Origin: an uncultured Pelagibacteraceae bacterium
GTDB taxonomy: Bacteria; Pseudomonadota; Alphaproteobacteria; Pelagibacterales; Pelagibacteraceae
Direction: 5' to 3'
Assembly: GCA_902578255.1 (NCBI GenBank)
Contig: CACHCH010000001.1
Location: forward strand, 62,001-126,000
Length of the DNA stretch: 64,000 bases
The position numbers and the translations under genes were made by a program. The notes under the pieces are model-generated. The model saw nothing but the letters and a program-made list of their open reading frames with translations. It was not told the origin of the DNA and did not search any database. Shown here piece by piece: positions 1 to 10,060 of the stretch; position 1 is the first letter of the stretch; every line of letters begins with the position of its first letter.

Positions 1-1119
1 CTCATCTACTAACAACTGATTTCTGATAACTGTTTCTTCGGTAATATTATTTCCTAATATATTTATTTTTTCAACAAACTTTTTGTCAGTTTCAGATATA
101 ACAAATCTTAAATTTAAATTATTTTCTATTAATTGCTCTTCTACAGAGGCATTAATAGACTCAAACTGCTCATTTAAAACAATCAAATCAATATCTTCAA
201 GAATATCATTTATTGCATTTAAAGAGTAAACGGTACCTTTTAGTTTACTAAATAAATCTGTAATTTTTGTGAAGTTATTTAATTCATAGTCATCAGGTAA
301 TTGAAGTTCAAGATTACCAAACTTAACTTTGTTATTAGCATCAATATTGTAAATCAATTCAAATGAATTATTGTCAAATTTTTTGGCAAACGAAGAATTT
401 ATCGAAACATTGTAATAACCTTTATTTAAATAAAAATTTTTTAATAGTCTTTCATCAAATTTGATCATGTTCTCATTTAAGTATTTTTTTCCACTTAATA
501 TTTTCCAAAACTTGTATTCTTCACTAACAATTACTCTTTTTAATTTTTGATCTTTGTAAATTTTATCACCAACAAATGAAATTTTTTTGATTTTAGCTTT
601 ATCTCCTAAATCAATGTCGAAAATTAGATTCACTTTATTGTTATCTAGATCCTCTTTATAAAATTCAACTTTTGCAAAATGAAAACCTTGCTCTTTTAAT
701 AACGATATTATTTTTTCTTGCTCCTCTATAAGTTTAATTTCATTAAAAGATGACTTTTCTCTTATTGAAAGAACTTCATTGATACCATCTTTAATACTTT
801 TGGATTTTATACCTTCAATTTTAATATCAGAAATAATTGGATTTTCTTTTACTAATATTTTTAGAATATTATTATCCAGTTTAATTTCTAAATTTTGAAA
901 AAAATTTGTCTCATACAAATTTTTTAATAGATTGTTTATATCATTTTCATTAACATCATCATTTATTTGTATATCACTAAGCATATTTATTGTTTCAATA
1001 GGGATACGCTCATTACCAATAATCTCTATTTTTTTTACAATTTCACTATTAACAAGTCTTGTAGTAAAAATAATTAAGAGAAAAATTATGGTCGTAAATT
1101 TAACTATGTTTTTTAACAT
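1..1119 (-). CDS. bamA: Outer membrane protein assembly factor BamA, N-terminal part (signal peptide + POTRA repeats); runs off the left edge
   Basis: Reverse-strand translation from ATG at 1119: MLKNIVKFTTIIFLLIIFTTRLVNSEIVKKIEIIGNERIPIETINM... with repeated POTRA-like units; directly after dxr. Open to window start, so not in the ORF track. Confidence 0.88.
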   Translation of the reverse strand, partial: MLKNIVKFTTIIFLLIIFTTRLVNSEIVKKIEIIGNERIPIETINMLSDIQINDDVNENDINNLLKNLYETNFFQNLEIKLDNNILKILVKENPIISDIKIEGIKSKSIKDGINEVLSIREKSSFNEIKLIEEQEKIISLLKEQGFHFAKVEFYKEDLDNNKVNLIFDIDLGDKAKIKKISFVGDKIYKDQKLKRVIVSEEYKFWKILSGKKYLNENMIKFDERLLKNFYLNKGYYNVSINSSFAKKFDNNSFELIYNIDANNKVKFGNLELQLPDDYELNNFTKITDLFSKLKGTVYSLNAINDILEDIDLIVLNEQFESINASVEEQLIENNLNLRFVISETDKKFVEKINILGNNITEETVIRNQLLVDE

Positions 1120-1120
1120 C

Positions 1121-2293
1121 TCAAGATTTATACACTTTTTCAAATACTTTTAAACGAACATATTTATTTAAATTTAGGATATCATTTAAATTTTGAGGAT
1201 AAATATTTTTATATTTTAAAAATTCTTTCTCTTTAATAATTTTAAATAGCTTAAGATTAATTTCAGTAAATTTAATTTTTTTTTGCAAAAATAATTCAAC
1301 TAAAACATCATTAACAGAAACAATAACTGTGTCATAAAGTGTATGGTTGTCAGTTAATAAATTAAATAATTTAATCATTGGATATCTTTTAGGATTTATT
1401 TTAATAAAATTTAAATTATTAAGAATATCCAAGTTTAAGTCGTTTGTTTTAATAGTTTTGTTAGTGTTAAAATATAAAGTATTAAATATAGGAATTTTCA
1501 TTGTTGTGTCGTGTGCTACTATTTTAATTAAACCGTTTTTAAATTTTACAATTGCATGAATGTAAGATTTAGTGTGTACTAAAATATCAATTTTTTTATA
1601 TGGTATATTAAAAATATTTTTCGCCTCAATGACTTCATATACCTTATTAATCATAGTTGCGGAATCTATTGATATCTTATTACCCATCTGCCATGTAGGG
1701 TGATTCAATGCATTATTAATTTCTATATTTTTAAATTTTTTTAATGGTAATTTAAAAAAAGGACCTCCAGAAGCAGTTAAATAAATTTTTTCTATAAGAT
1801 TTGTGTTGATATTTTTTATAGCGTACCACAATGAAAAATGCTCAGAATCAACAGGAATAAATTCTGTTTTATTTTTATTTAACTCTTTTTGTATTATACC
1901 CCAGCCACAAATTATTGATTCTTTGTTTGCAATTGCAATTTTAGCTGTATGTTTAATAATATTGATTGTTGGATATAGACCATCAACTCCTGTAATAGAG
2001 CTCATAACGTAATCCATTTTTTTGTTTTTAAAAATAGTGTCAAATTGTTTATAATTTTTGAATATATTAACTTTCAAATATTTTATCTTTTTTTTAAGAA
2101 TTAAATAACTAGCTGGGTCTGTAATAATTACATTTTTAACATTAAATTTTTTAATTTGAGTTAGAAGAGTTTTATGGTCCTTATTTGCTGAAAGTAAATA
2201 AATTTGAAATTTATTTTTTTCTTTTGTAAGGAGGTTAATAAGATTTTTTCCAATTGAACCTGTTGAACCTAATATTGCTAATTTTTTTTTCAT
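1121..2293 (-). CDS. dxr: 1-deoxy-D-xylulose 5-phosphate reductoisomerase
   Basis: LGSTGSIGKN N-terminus, VDSEHFSLW, ASGGPFF, NHPTWQMGNKISIDSATMINK motifs. Confidence 0.96.
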   Translation of the reverse strand: MKKKLAILGSTGSIGKNLINLLTKEKNKFQIYLLSANKDHKTLLTQIKKFNVKNVIITDPASYLILKKKIKYLKVNIFKNYKQFDTIFKNKKMDYVMSSITGVDGLYPTINIIKHTAKIAIANKESIICGWGIIQKELNKNKTEFIPVDSEHFSLWYAIKNINTNLIEKIYLTASGGPFFKLPLKKFKNIEINNALNHPTWQMGNKISIDSATMINKVYEVIEAKNIFNIPYKKIDILVHTKSYIHAIVKFKNGLIKIVAHDTTMKIPIFNTLYFNTNKTIKTNDLNLDILNNLNFIKINPKRYPMIKLFNLLTDNHTLYDTVIVSVNDVLVELFLQKKIKFTEINLKLFKIIKEKEFLKYKNIYPQNLNDILNLNKYVRLKVFEKVYKS

Positions 2294-2299
2294 TTAAAA

Positions 2300-2947
2300 C
2301 TATATTAAAATTTCTAAGTGCAAAAATAAATAACCAAAAGGAAATGCAAAGATCATACCATCAATTCTATCTAATAAACCTCCGTGTCCAGGCAATATAT
2401 TTCCAGTGTTTTTAATTTTTGATTTTCTTTTAAAATAAGAAATTGTTATATCGCCAATTTGACTAATTAATGAAATTAACAATATAAAAATTATCATATT
2501 TTTAGAATTAAATTTTAAATAAGAAAATATATCTGTCTTTTCTAGGAATAAATAAGCAAATACAATTGATAAAATAAAACTGCCCAACATACCTGAATAT
2601 GTTTTATTTGGACTTATCTTTGTTAATTTTTTTCCTTTGAAAATTTTTCCAAAAAAATAACCACCTAGGTCGGTTGAGATGCATATTACCATTATTAAAA
2701 GAAAAAAAGAAATATCAATTTCAGAATTAGTAAAATAATACACAGAATAAAAGGACAAAAATAAAAAAACAATTCCTATAAAATAATAGGGATTATTTTT
2801 TTTCATTTTGTACCACTCATATAATGAAACGAAAAAACAAATTAAAATAAATAAATTTAAAAATATTGAACCTTTAATAATGATAAATACAACTATTATT
2901 ATTAATATAAGAGAACTAATAAACCTTTTTAGAAATTCTTGATACAT
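2300..2947 (-). CDS. cdsA: Phosphatidate cytidylyltransferase
   Basis: Multi-TM protein with C-terminal GDITISYFKRKSKIKNTGNILPGHGGLLDRIDG CDS signature. Confidence 0.94.
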   Translation of the reverse strand: MYQEFLKRFISSLILIIIVVFIIIKGSIFLNLFILICFFVSLYEWYKMKKNNPYYFIGIVFLFLSFYSVYYFTNSEIDISFFLLIMVICISTDLGGYFFGKIFKGKKLTKISPNKTYSGMLGSFILSIVFAYLFLEKTDIFSYLKFNSKNMIIFILLISLISQIGDITISYFKRKSKIKNTGNILPGHGGLLDRIDGMIFAFPFGYLFLHLEILI

Positions 2948-3621
2948 TAAACGTTACCAAAATTTCTTTTAATTAGTTTATATTCTTTAACAATTTTATT
3001 GAAGTCTTTTTCGTTAAAGTCTGGCCATAGTTTTTTTTCAAAAAAAATTTCTGAATAAGCTAATTGCCATAATAAAAAATTACTTAATCTTTTTGTATTT
3101 CCAGTTCTTATCAAAAAATCAGGATCAGGTATATTTGAAGTTTGTAAATATTTAATTAAATTTTTTTCAGTAATTTTTCTATTAGAATTCTTTAACTTTC
3201 TTAAAGCATCAATTAATTCAGACTTTGAACCATAATTTAAAGCTAGATTGATCTGAAGAGTTTTATTATTAGAGGTTTTTTTTTCTGCAAATTTTAAGAG
3301 TCTGTTAAGTTTTGGTGAAAAATTTTTTGTACCAATAATTTTCAATTTAATCTTGTTTTTGTGAAGTTCATTTAATTTTTTTGTTAAAAAATTTTCTAAG
3401 AGTCTAAATAGATAATCAATTTCTTTTTTAGGTCGTTTCCAATTTTCGGTTGAAAAAGCATATAGTGTTAAATATGAAATTTTTTTTTTTACTGCTTGCT
3501 TGATTATTTTTTCGACAGTTTTAAGACCTTCTTTATGACCTGAGTTTCTAGAATTTTTCTTTTTTATACCCCATCTTCCGTTGCCATCCATAATAATGGC
3601 TACATGATTAAGTGGGTTCAT
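2947..3621 (-). CDS. uppS: Isoprenyl (undecaprenyl) diphosphate synthase
   Basis: HVAIIMDGNGRW, GHKEGL, YAFSTENWKRP, DFLIRTGNTKRLSNFLLWQLAYSE. Confidence 0.96.
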   Translation of the reverse strand: MNPLNHVAIIMDGNGRWGIKKKNSRNSGHKEGLKTVEKIIKQAVKKKISYLTLYAFSTENWKRPKKEIDYLFRLLENFLTKKLNELHKNKIKLKIIGTKNFSPKLNRLLKFAEKKTSNNKTLQINLALNYGSKSELIDALRKLKNSNRKITEKNLIKYLQTSNIPDPDFLIRTGNTKRLSNFLLWQLAYSEIFFEKKLWPDFNEKDFNKIVKEYKLIKRNFGNV

Positions 3622-4169
3622 ATTGTCATTATTTCTTTTTCTTTTAATGAAATTTTTTCATCAACTGACTTTATATGATTGTCTGTTATTGTTTGGACTT
3701 TTTTTTCATGAGTTTTTTCCTCATCTTCACCTATTTCTTTTGATTTTAAAAGTTTTTTTAAATCCTCATTAGCCTCTCGTCTTATATTTCTAATTGAAAT
3801 TTTACATTTTTCACCGATAATCTTAATTATTTTTTTTAATTCAGTTCTTCTCTCCTCATTAAGTTCAGGTACGGGCAATCTTATTAGCTGTCCATCGATT
3901 TGCGGGTTTAATCCTAGATCTGATTTTTTAATAGCACCATCAACTAATGGTACGTTATTTAAATCCCAAACTTGAATATTTATCATCCTTGGTTCAGGTG
4001 TAGTTATACTGGCAACTTGATTTATTGGCATTTGCTGTCCATAAACATCAACTTTAATTAAATCTAACATGGCGGCATTGGCTCTTCCAGTCCTTAGAGA
4101 AGATAGTTCTTTTGAAAATACCTCTATGGCTTTATCCATTTTAAGGCTATAGGATTTTTCATCAAACAT
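3618..4169 (-). CDS. frr: Ribosome recycling factor
   Basis: SLRTGRANAAMLD, PEPRMINIQVWD, LPVPELNEERR, RNIRREANEDLKK. Confidence 0.97.
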   Translation of the reverse strand: MFDEKSYSLKMDKAIEVFSKELSSLRTGRANAAMLDLIKVDVYGQQMPINQVASITTPEPRMINIQVWDLNNVPLVDGAIKKSDLGLNPQIDGQLIRLPVPELNEERRTELKKIIKIIGEKCKISIRNIRREANEDLKKLLKSKEIGEDEEKTHEKKVQTITDNHIKSVDEKISLKEKEIMTI

Positions 4170-5021
4170 TTACTCTCCAATTTTAATTCTATAAAATTCT
4201 CTTATCTTTAGATCAGCTATAGATAATTCTTGTAATATATCCTTTACTTTTTTTTTAGGTTCCATAACCCAAGCTTGAGTCAAAAGAGCATTTTCTTCCC
4301 TAAACTTATTCATCTTACCTAAACTAATTTTTTTGGCAATCTCTTCGGGCTTTCCAGAATTTTTTAATTCTTCTGTAACAAGCTCTTGTTCTTTATCGAT
4401 AACTTCTTGATCGATTTGATTAGAATCTAAAGCTAAAGGATTTGAGGCTGCAATATGCATAGATAGCTGTTTACTAAATGTTTTTACTACCTCAGACTTT
4501 TCTTTAGTTTCTAGTGAGACTAATACAGCTAACTTTGCTACATTATCCTTAACAACTGTATGAAGATAATAATTATTTACACCATTTGAATTTTCAATAG
4601 TTTTAGATTTTCCTATTGTTATTTTTTCTCCAATTTTTGCAATCAAACCAACTAAATTTTCATCAACTGTTTTGCCATTGTTCATTTTCGAGTGCTTTAA
4701 TTCATCAAGATTAGAATTTTTTTGATTATTTAATTCACTAAGTTCTTTTACAAATTTAATAAAGTCCTCATTTTTGGCAACAAAATCAGTCTCACAATTT
4801 ATTTCGATTATTGATGTTTTTGTTTCATTTCCACTAACAACCACAACTCCTTCTTTAGCATCACGAGACATTTTTTTTGAAGCCTTAGAAATTCCTTTTA
4901 CTCTAAGTATTTCAATAGCCTTGTCTATATCACCGCTAGCCTCTTTAATTGCTAAATTGCAATCTTTGAAACCTGCTCCAGTGACTTCTCTTAGTTTCTT
5001 TACATTCTCTATATCACTCAT
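4170..5021 (-). CDS. tsf: Translation elongation factor Ts
   Basis: [51 protein letters not shown]; downstream of rpsB. Confidence 0.97.
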   Translation of the reverse strand: MSDIENVKKLREVTGAGFKDCNLAIKEASGDIDKAIEILRVKGISKASKKMSRDAKEGVVVVSGNETKTSIIEINCETDFVAKNEDFIKFVKELSELNNQKNSNLDELKHSKMNNGKTVDENLVGLIAKIGEKITIGKSKTIENSNGVNNYYLHTVVKDNVAKLAVLVSLETKEKSEVVKTFSKQLSMHIAASNPLALDSNQIDQEVIDKEQELVTEELKNSGKPEEIAKKISLGKMNKFREENALLTQAWVMEPKKKVKDILQELSIADLKIREFYRIKIGE

Positions 5022-5022
5022 A

Positions 5023-5844
5023 TTAATTTAGAGTCTCCTTAGCTTCTTTAGAAAACTTTTGATCTAATTTTTCTCTATCAAGTTCTTGAATTGTTTTTGA
5101 TTTGTCATCATTTTTTTTATTATCTTTAATTGGATCTTTTTTTATTTCTTGAGTTGAAATAGAAGATTTGGCACTGTTAATTGTGTCTTTTATAAGATTA
5201 CAATAAAGGTCAATAGCTCTTCTTGCATCATCATTTCCTGGAATTGGGAAATCAATATTTTCTGGATTTGAGTTGCTATCTAAAATTGCAATAATTGGTA
5301 TTCCAAGTTTAGCAGACTCTGCTATTGCTAAAGACTCATAGTTTGTATCTATTACAAAAACAAGATCTGGAACTTTTTTCATTTCAGCAATTCCACCCAA
5401 GGATCTTTGAAGTTTATCCTTCTTTACGCTCATTTTTAAGAGTTCTTTTTTAGTAAATCCTCTATTTTCAGCAGAAAGATCTATTTCTAATTTTTTTAAT
5501 TTTTTAATTGAATTAGAAATTGTTCCCCAATTAGTTAACATTCCTCCTAACCATCTATAATTTACAAAATATTGATCTGTTTCTTTTGCAACTTCTGCTA
5601 TCGCTTCAGATGCTTGTTTTTTTGTAGATACAAACAAAATTTTTCCATTATTTGCTATTGTATTATAAACTTTTTCCAAAGCTACTTTGGTTAGTTCAAG
5701 TGTTTGAGTTAAATCTATAATATGAATTGAATCTCTTTTTCCAAAAATATATTTCTTCATTTTCGGATTCCATCTTAAGGTTTTGTGACCAAGATGGACA
5801 CCTGCTTCTAATAATTGTTGAATTGTAACGTTAGGTATTTTCAT
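5023..5844 (-). CDS. rpsB: 30S ribosomal protein S2
   Basis: [48 protein letters not shown]. Confidence 0.97.
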   Translation of the reverse strand: MKIPNVTIQQLLEAGVHLGHKTLRWNPKMKKYIFGKRDSIHIIDLTQTLELTKVALEKVYNTIANNGKILFVSTKKQASEAIAEVAKETDQYFVNYRWLGGMLTNWGTISNSIKKLKKLEIDLSAENRGFTKKELLKMSVKKDKLQRSLGGIAEMKKVPDLVFVIDTNYESLAIAESAKLGIPIIAILDSNSNPENIDFPIPGNDDARRAIDLYCNLIKDTINSAKSSISTQEIKKDPIKDNKKNDDKSKTIQELDREKLDQKFSKEAKETLN

Positions 5845-5849
5845 TTTTA

Positions 5850-5940
5850 TTCCCGGTTAAGCCACCACAGTAATTTCCAATTAAGGACCGGAGGTATAAA
5901 ACCAACAACTGTGTGCGTGTTAATTTAATTTACGGAGTAT
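5850..5940 (-). promoter_or_regulatory. Putative structured leader of the rpsB-tsf mRNA (S2 / t44-like autoregulatory leader, pseudoknot candidate)
   Basis: In plus-strand coordinates, two complementary pairs interleave: ccggt (5853-5857) with accgg (5887-5891), and cacag (5866-5870) with ctgtg (5909-5913), immediately upstream of the rpsB start. Confidence 0.6.
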
Positions 5941-5973
5941 TTACAAATATTTTATGAAATTAACAAGTTTTAT

Positions 5974-8900
5974 TTATACAATAATAGCTTGTATTTGTTG
6001 TTTTCTTAACAAATTTAATGATTTTCTATCTAAATTTTTTGGATTTTTCAGTTTAAATTGAAGAACATTATCGTCAGAAATTAAATTAATATTAACTGTT
6101 GTTTTGCCATTTTTTTTTAGAATTTTTGATATTACTTGGACTTGATGTTTAGAACTGACCTCAAAACAAACTTCATTTATTGGACTATTAAATAGATCTT
6201 TTAATGAGGATATTTTTTGAACATTAATTCTTTTAAAACGGTTTTCATCATCAGTTACATTTTTAACTAAATCTAATATTAAAGAATTTCCCTCTTTTAA
6301 AATTCCTCTATTTAATTCTAAAACATCTGAAAATATAAAAAGTTCAAACACACTTGATAAATCTGTCAATTTTAAAACTGCATAAGAATTTCCTTTCGCA
6401 GTTTTTCTCTCTTGTATTTTGAGTAAAGTAGCTGCTATATTAGAGCTTTTAATCTGATCGTCTAAAATAAATTTAGTGTATTCATTTATTTTATAATCAT
6501 CAAATATTTCTGTAAATTGATTTAAAGGATGATCGGAAATAAAAAAACCTACTGCTTCAAATTCTTTAGCCAGTCTTTCTTCGAATTTCCAGTCTTCGAT
6601 ATTGTTAATTATATCGTCTTGATTATTCTCATCATCTGAAAATAAATCAATTTGATTTGCAGACTTATTCTCAAAGATATTTTTACTTTTGGTTATAATA
6701 TTAGGTATTGAATCAAACAATGCTTGTCTATTTAGGTTAATATTATCAAAGGCACCTGCTTTTACCAGTCCTTCTAATTGAAGTTTATTAATATCTTTTG
6801 GATTCACTCTATTTAAAAAATCATTAATTGACAAAAATTTTCCATTTGTAATTCTTTCCTCAATAATATTTGAAATTGCCTCATATCCTACTGCCTTTAT
6901 ACCTCCTAAAGCATAATAAAACTTTCCGTCTATAGTTCTAAAATCTGCATAACATTCGTTTATATCTGGTCTTACAACTTCTACATTTAATCTGTTTAAT
7001 TCTTCATAGAACTCACTAAGTTTGTTTTGATTAGAAATATCCATCGTCATTGATGCGGCAATAAACTCTTTTGGATAATAAGTTTTTAAAAAGGCAGTTT
7101 GATAAGAAATTATTGCATATGCAGCTGCATGACTTTTGTTAAATCCATACTCTGCAAAAGGTTCTATTTTTAAAAATATTCCAGCTGCAACATCTTTTGG
7201 TATTCCATTTTTAATTGCCCCTTCAATAAAACCTTGTTTCTGTTTTTCAAGTTCAGCTCTTTTCTTTTTACCCATTGCTCTTCTTAGTAAGTCTGCTTGG
7301 CCAGCAGAAAAACCTGATAACTTTTGAGCTATTTGCATTACTTGTTCTTGATAAATAATTACTCCATAAGTTGGTTTTAAAATATCTTCTAATAGTGGAT
7401 GTAAATAATCTGGTTTTTGTTTACCGTGTTTGCAATCATTATAGATCGGAATATTGCTCATTGGTCCTGGTCTATATAAAGCTACAAGAGCGATAATATC
7501 TTCTATGTGATTTGGTTTCATTTGCAATAAAGCTTCTCTCATTCCAGCACTTTCAATTTGAAATAAGCCAACAGTTTTGCCACTTGATAATAAATCAAAA
7601 ACTTTTTGATCCTCAAAATTTATATTTTCAATATCAAAATTTTTATCAATCTTTTTAATAAGTTTTTGAGTGTTGTTAATCACTGTAAGTGTTTTTAATC
7701 CTAGAAAATCAAATTTTATTAACCCAGCATTTTCAGCTGAATACATATCAAATTGAGTAGAAGGTAGTAAAAGATCTGCAGAACTATCTTTATATAGAGG
7801 AACTACTTCAGTTAATTTTCTGTCAGCGATAACGACACCTGCCGCATGTGTTGCAACATTTCTATTTAGACCTTCAAGTTGAAGTGATAAGTCTGTTAAT
7901 TTTTTAACTTTCGGATCCTCATTAATTAATTTTTGAAGTCTTGGTTCACCAGCAATACATTGTGTTAAATTTTGAGGTCTTGAGGGATCAAAAGGTATCA
8001 TTTTAGAAATGCTATCTACAAACCCATAAGACAATCCTAAAACTCTACCAACATCACGTATAACCATTCTAGCTTTTAACTTTCCAAAAGTAATAATATG
8101 AGCAACACTGTCTTTGTACTTTTTAGTTAAATATTCAAATACAAGATCTCTTTTATCCTCACAAAAATCGATATCAAAATCAGGCATAGATATTCGATCT
8201 GGATTTAAAAATCTTTCAAAAATTAAATTAAATTTAATTGGATCTACATCTGTAATAGATAGACACCATGCAACTAAAGAACCAGCTCCTGAACCCCTGC
8301 CAGGGCCAACTGGTATATCATTATTTTTTGCCCACTTAATATAGTCTGACACAATTAGAAAATAGCTAGAGTACTTCATTTCAATAATTATTGAGAGTTC
8401 ATGGTCTAATCTTTTTTTGTAATCTAAATAGCTTTGATTAGTTTCGATGTCATTAGTTTGAATTTTGAACACCTTTTCAAATTTGCTTTTCAGTCCATCT
8501 AAAGAATCTTTTTTTAAAATATCGTCAGCATCCCCTCCTTTATCTTGACTTATATTTGGTAAAATTGGGTTAGAAAATAAAGGCCTATAATTACATCTTA
8601 GAGGAAAATTGTAATTATTCTCTAATGCTTCTGGTAAATCAGCAAATAATTCAGACATTTCTGAATTATTTTTAAAATAATGTTGATCAGTTAACTTTAG
8701 TCTATTCTTTTCATTAACATAAGTTTTATTACCTATGCAAATCAATGCATCATGTGCTTCATACATATTTTTGTCTAAATAATACACCTCGTTAGTGGCA
8801 ATTATTGGTATCTCAAGATCAGAGGATTTTTTTAAATTAAATTTTTCAAAACTATTTTCGTTTAAGTCTTTATGTCTTTGGATTTCTATATAAAAACGAT

Positions 8901-9390
8901 CTCCGAATTTTGACTTGATTTTATTATATAAATCATGAATTTCAGTAAATTTACCTTTATCGAATAATTGACCAAATAATCCAAAAACAGTTCCAGAAAA
9001 TAATGCGATGCCTTGAGATTTGTTTAATAAATAATCAAATGTTACATGCGGATCAGATAGTTCATCATTTTTCAAATAGGATACTGAAGATAGATCTATA
9101 ATATTTTTATAACCTATTTCATTAAGCGCATACAAAGGCAATAATCCGATTGTATCATAAATTTTGAAATTAATTTGTGTTCCAATGATAGGTTGGGTTC
9201 CTGATTTTGATATTTTTTCCGCAAATTCTAATGCTCCACAAAGATTAGATGTATCGGAAATACCTAACGATTTTATTTTATTACTTTTTGAAAATTCTTG
9301 AAGATCATCAATTTTAATAGCACCTTCACAAATAGAGTATTGAGTATGAATTTTAAGATGATTAAAGTTTTGTGGTAAAGTCTCAGCCAT
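5974..9390 (-). CDS. dnaE: DNA polymerase III subunit alpha
   Basis: PHP N-terminus, GPGRGSGAGSLVAWCLSITDVDPI, MPDFDIDFCEDKRD, YGVIIYQEQVMQIAQKLSGF, C-terminal OB region. Confidence 0.97.
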   Translation of the reverse strand: MAETLPQNFNHLKIHTQYSICEGAIKIDDLQEFSKSNKIKSLGISDTSNLCGALEFAEKISKSGTQPIIGTQINFKIYDTIGLLPLYALNEIGYKNIIDLSSVSYLKNDELSDPHVTFDYLLNKSQGIALFSGTVFGLFGQLFDKGKFTEIHDLYNKIKSKFGDRFYIEIQRHKDLNENSFEKFNLKKSSDLEIPIIATNEVYYLDKNMYEAHDALICIGNKTYVNEKNRLKLTDQHYFKNNSEMSELFADLPEALENNYNFPLRCNYRPLFSNPILPNISQDKGGDADDILKKDSLDGLKSKFEKVFKIQTNDIETNQSYLDYKKRLDHELSIIIEMKYSSYFLIVSDYIKWAKNNDIPVGPGRGSGAGSLVAWCLSITDVDPIKFNLIFERFLNPDRISMPDFDIDFCEDKRDLVFEYLTKKYKDSVAHIITFGKLKARMVIRDVGRVLGLSYGFVDSISKMIPFDPSRPQNLTQCIAGEPRLQKLINEDPKVKKLTDLSLQLEGLNRNVATHAAGVVIADRKLTEVVPLYKDSSADLLLPSTQFDMYSAENAGLIKFDFLGLKTLTVINNTQKLIKKIDKNFDIENINFEDQKVFDLLSSGKTVGLFQIESAGMREALLQMKPNHIEDIIALVALYRPGPMSNIPIYNDCKHGKQKPDYLHPLLEDILKPTYGVIIYQEQVMQIAQKLSGFSAGQADLLRRAMGKKKRAELEKQKQGFIEGAIKNGIPKDVAAGIFLKIEPFAEYGFNKSHAAAYAIISYQTAFLKTYYPKEFIAASMTMDISNQNKLSEFYEELNRLNVEVVRPDINECYADFRTIDGKFYYALGGIKAVGYEAISNIIEERITNGKFLSINDFLNRVNPKDINKLQLEGLVKAGAFDNINLNRQALFDSIPNIITKSKNIFENKSANQIDLFSDDENNQDDIINNIEDWKFEERLAKEFEAVGFFISDHPLNQFTEIFDDYKINEYTKFILDDQIKSSNIAATLLKIQERKTAKGNSYAVLKLTDLSSVFELFIFSDVLELNRGILKEGNSLILDLVKNVTDDENRFKRINVQKISSLKDLFNSPINEVCFEVSSKHQVQVISKILKKNGKTTVNINLISDDNVLQFKLKNPKNLDRKSLNLLRKQQIQAIIV

Positions 9391-10060
9391 TGGATGACTT
9401 TATCTTACCATTTAATATCTCCAACAGGCAATCTGCCTTATTTCCAAAAAATCTATTATGAGTTGCAAATATAATTAATCTGTCTGATCTTTTTTGATCC
9501 TTTAGTAAATTAAATATTATTTTTGCAGTTTTCATATCCAAACTACCTGTTGGCTCATCTGCCAAGATTATCTCTGGATCATTAATAATTGCTCTTGCAA
9601 TAGCTATCCTTTGAGCTTCTCCACCAGATAATTGAGAGGGGTAATGATCAGCTCTGCTAGATAAACCTATTTTCTGTAACAATTTTTTTGCTTTGGAAAT
9701 TGCCAAATTTTTATCATTATCAATTGATAAACTTGCCAAGTAAATATTTTCTAGTGACGTAAAGTCAGGTAGTAAATTATTTTGCTGATAAACAATTCCA
9801 ATTTTTTTTGCTCTAAGTTGATCATTTTGCTCTTTATCATCATAATTAATTTGGTGCTTATTAAATTTAATTAAACCATTTGATGGTTTGTCTATTAAAG
9901 AGATTAAATTTAATAAAGTTGACTTACCAGAACCTGATGGACCCATCAGTGAGTAAATTTTACCTTTTTTAAAATTATATGATAAATTTTTTATAACTTT
10001 TAGTTTTTTACTAGTCTCAAAAGTTTTTGATATATTGTTTAATTCTAAAAATTTATTCAT
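9383..10060 (-). CDS. lolD: Lipoprotein-releasing ABC transporter ATP-binding protein
   Basis: Walker A GPSGSGKST, signature LSGGEAQRIAIARAI, Walker B IILADEPTGSLD; adjacent to LolC/E permease. Confidence 0.92.
   Translation of the reverse strand: MNKFLELNNISKTFETSKKLKVIKNLSYNFKKGKIYSLMGPSGSGKSTLLNLISLIDKPSNGLIKFNKHQINYDDKEQNDQLRAKKIGIVYQQNNLLPDFTSLENIYLASLSIDNDKNLAISKAKKLLQKIGLSSRADHYPSQLSGGEAQRIAIARAIINDPEIILADEPTGSLDMKTAKIIFNLLKDQKRSDRLIIFATHNRFFGNKADCLLEILNGKIKSSNG

Noticed and set aside
932-1153. Plus-strand 73-aa ORF in the ORF track
   Set aside because: Antisense to the bamA signal/POTRA coding region; low-complexity AT-driven ORF with no family resemblance.
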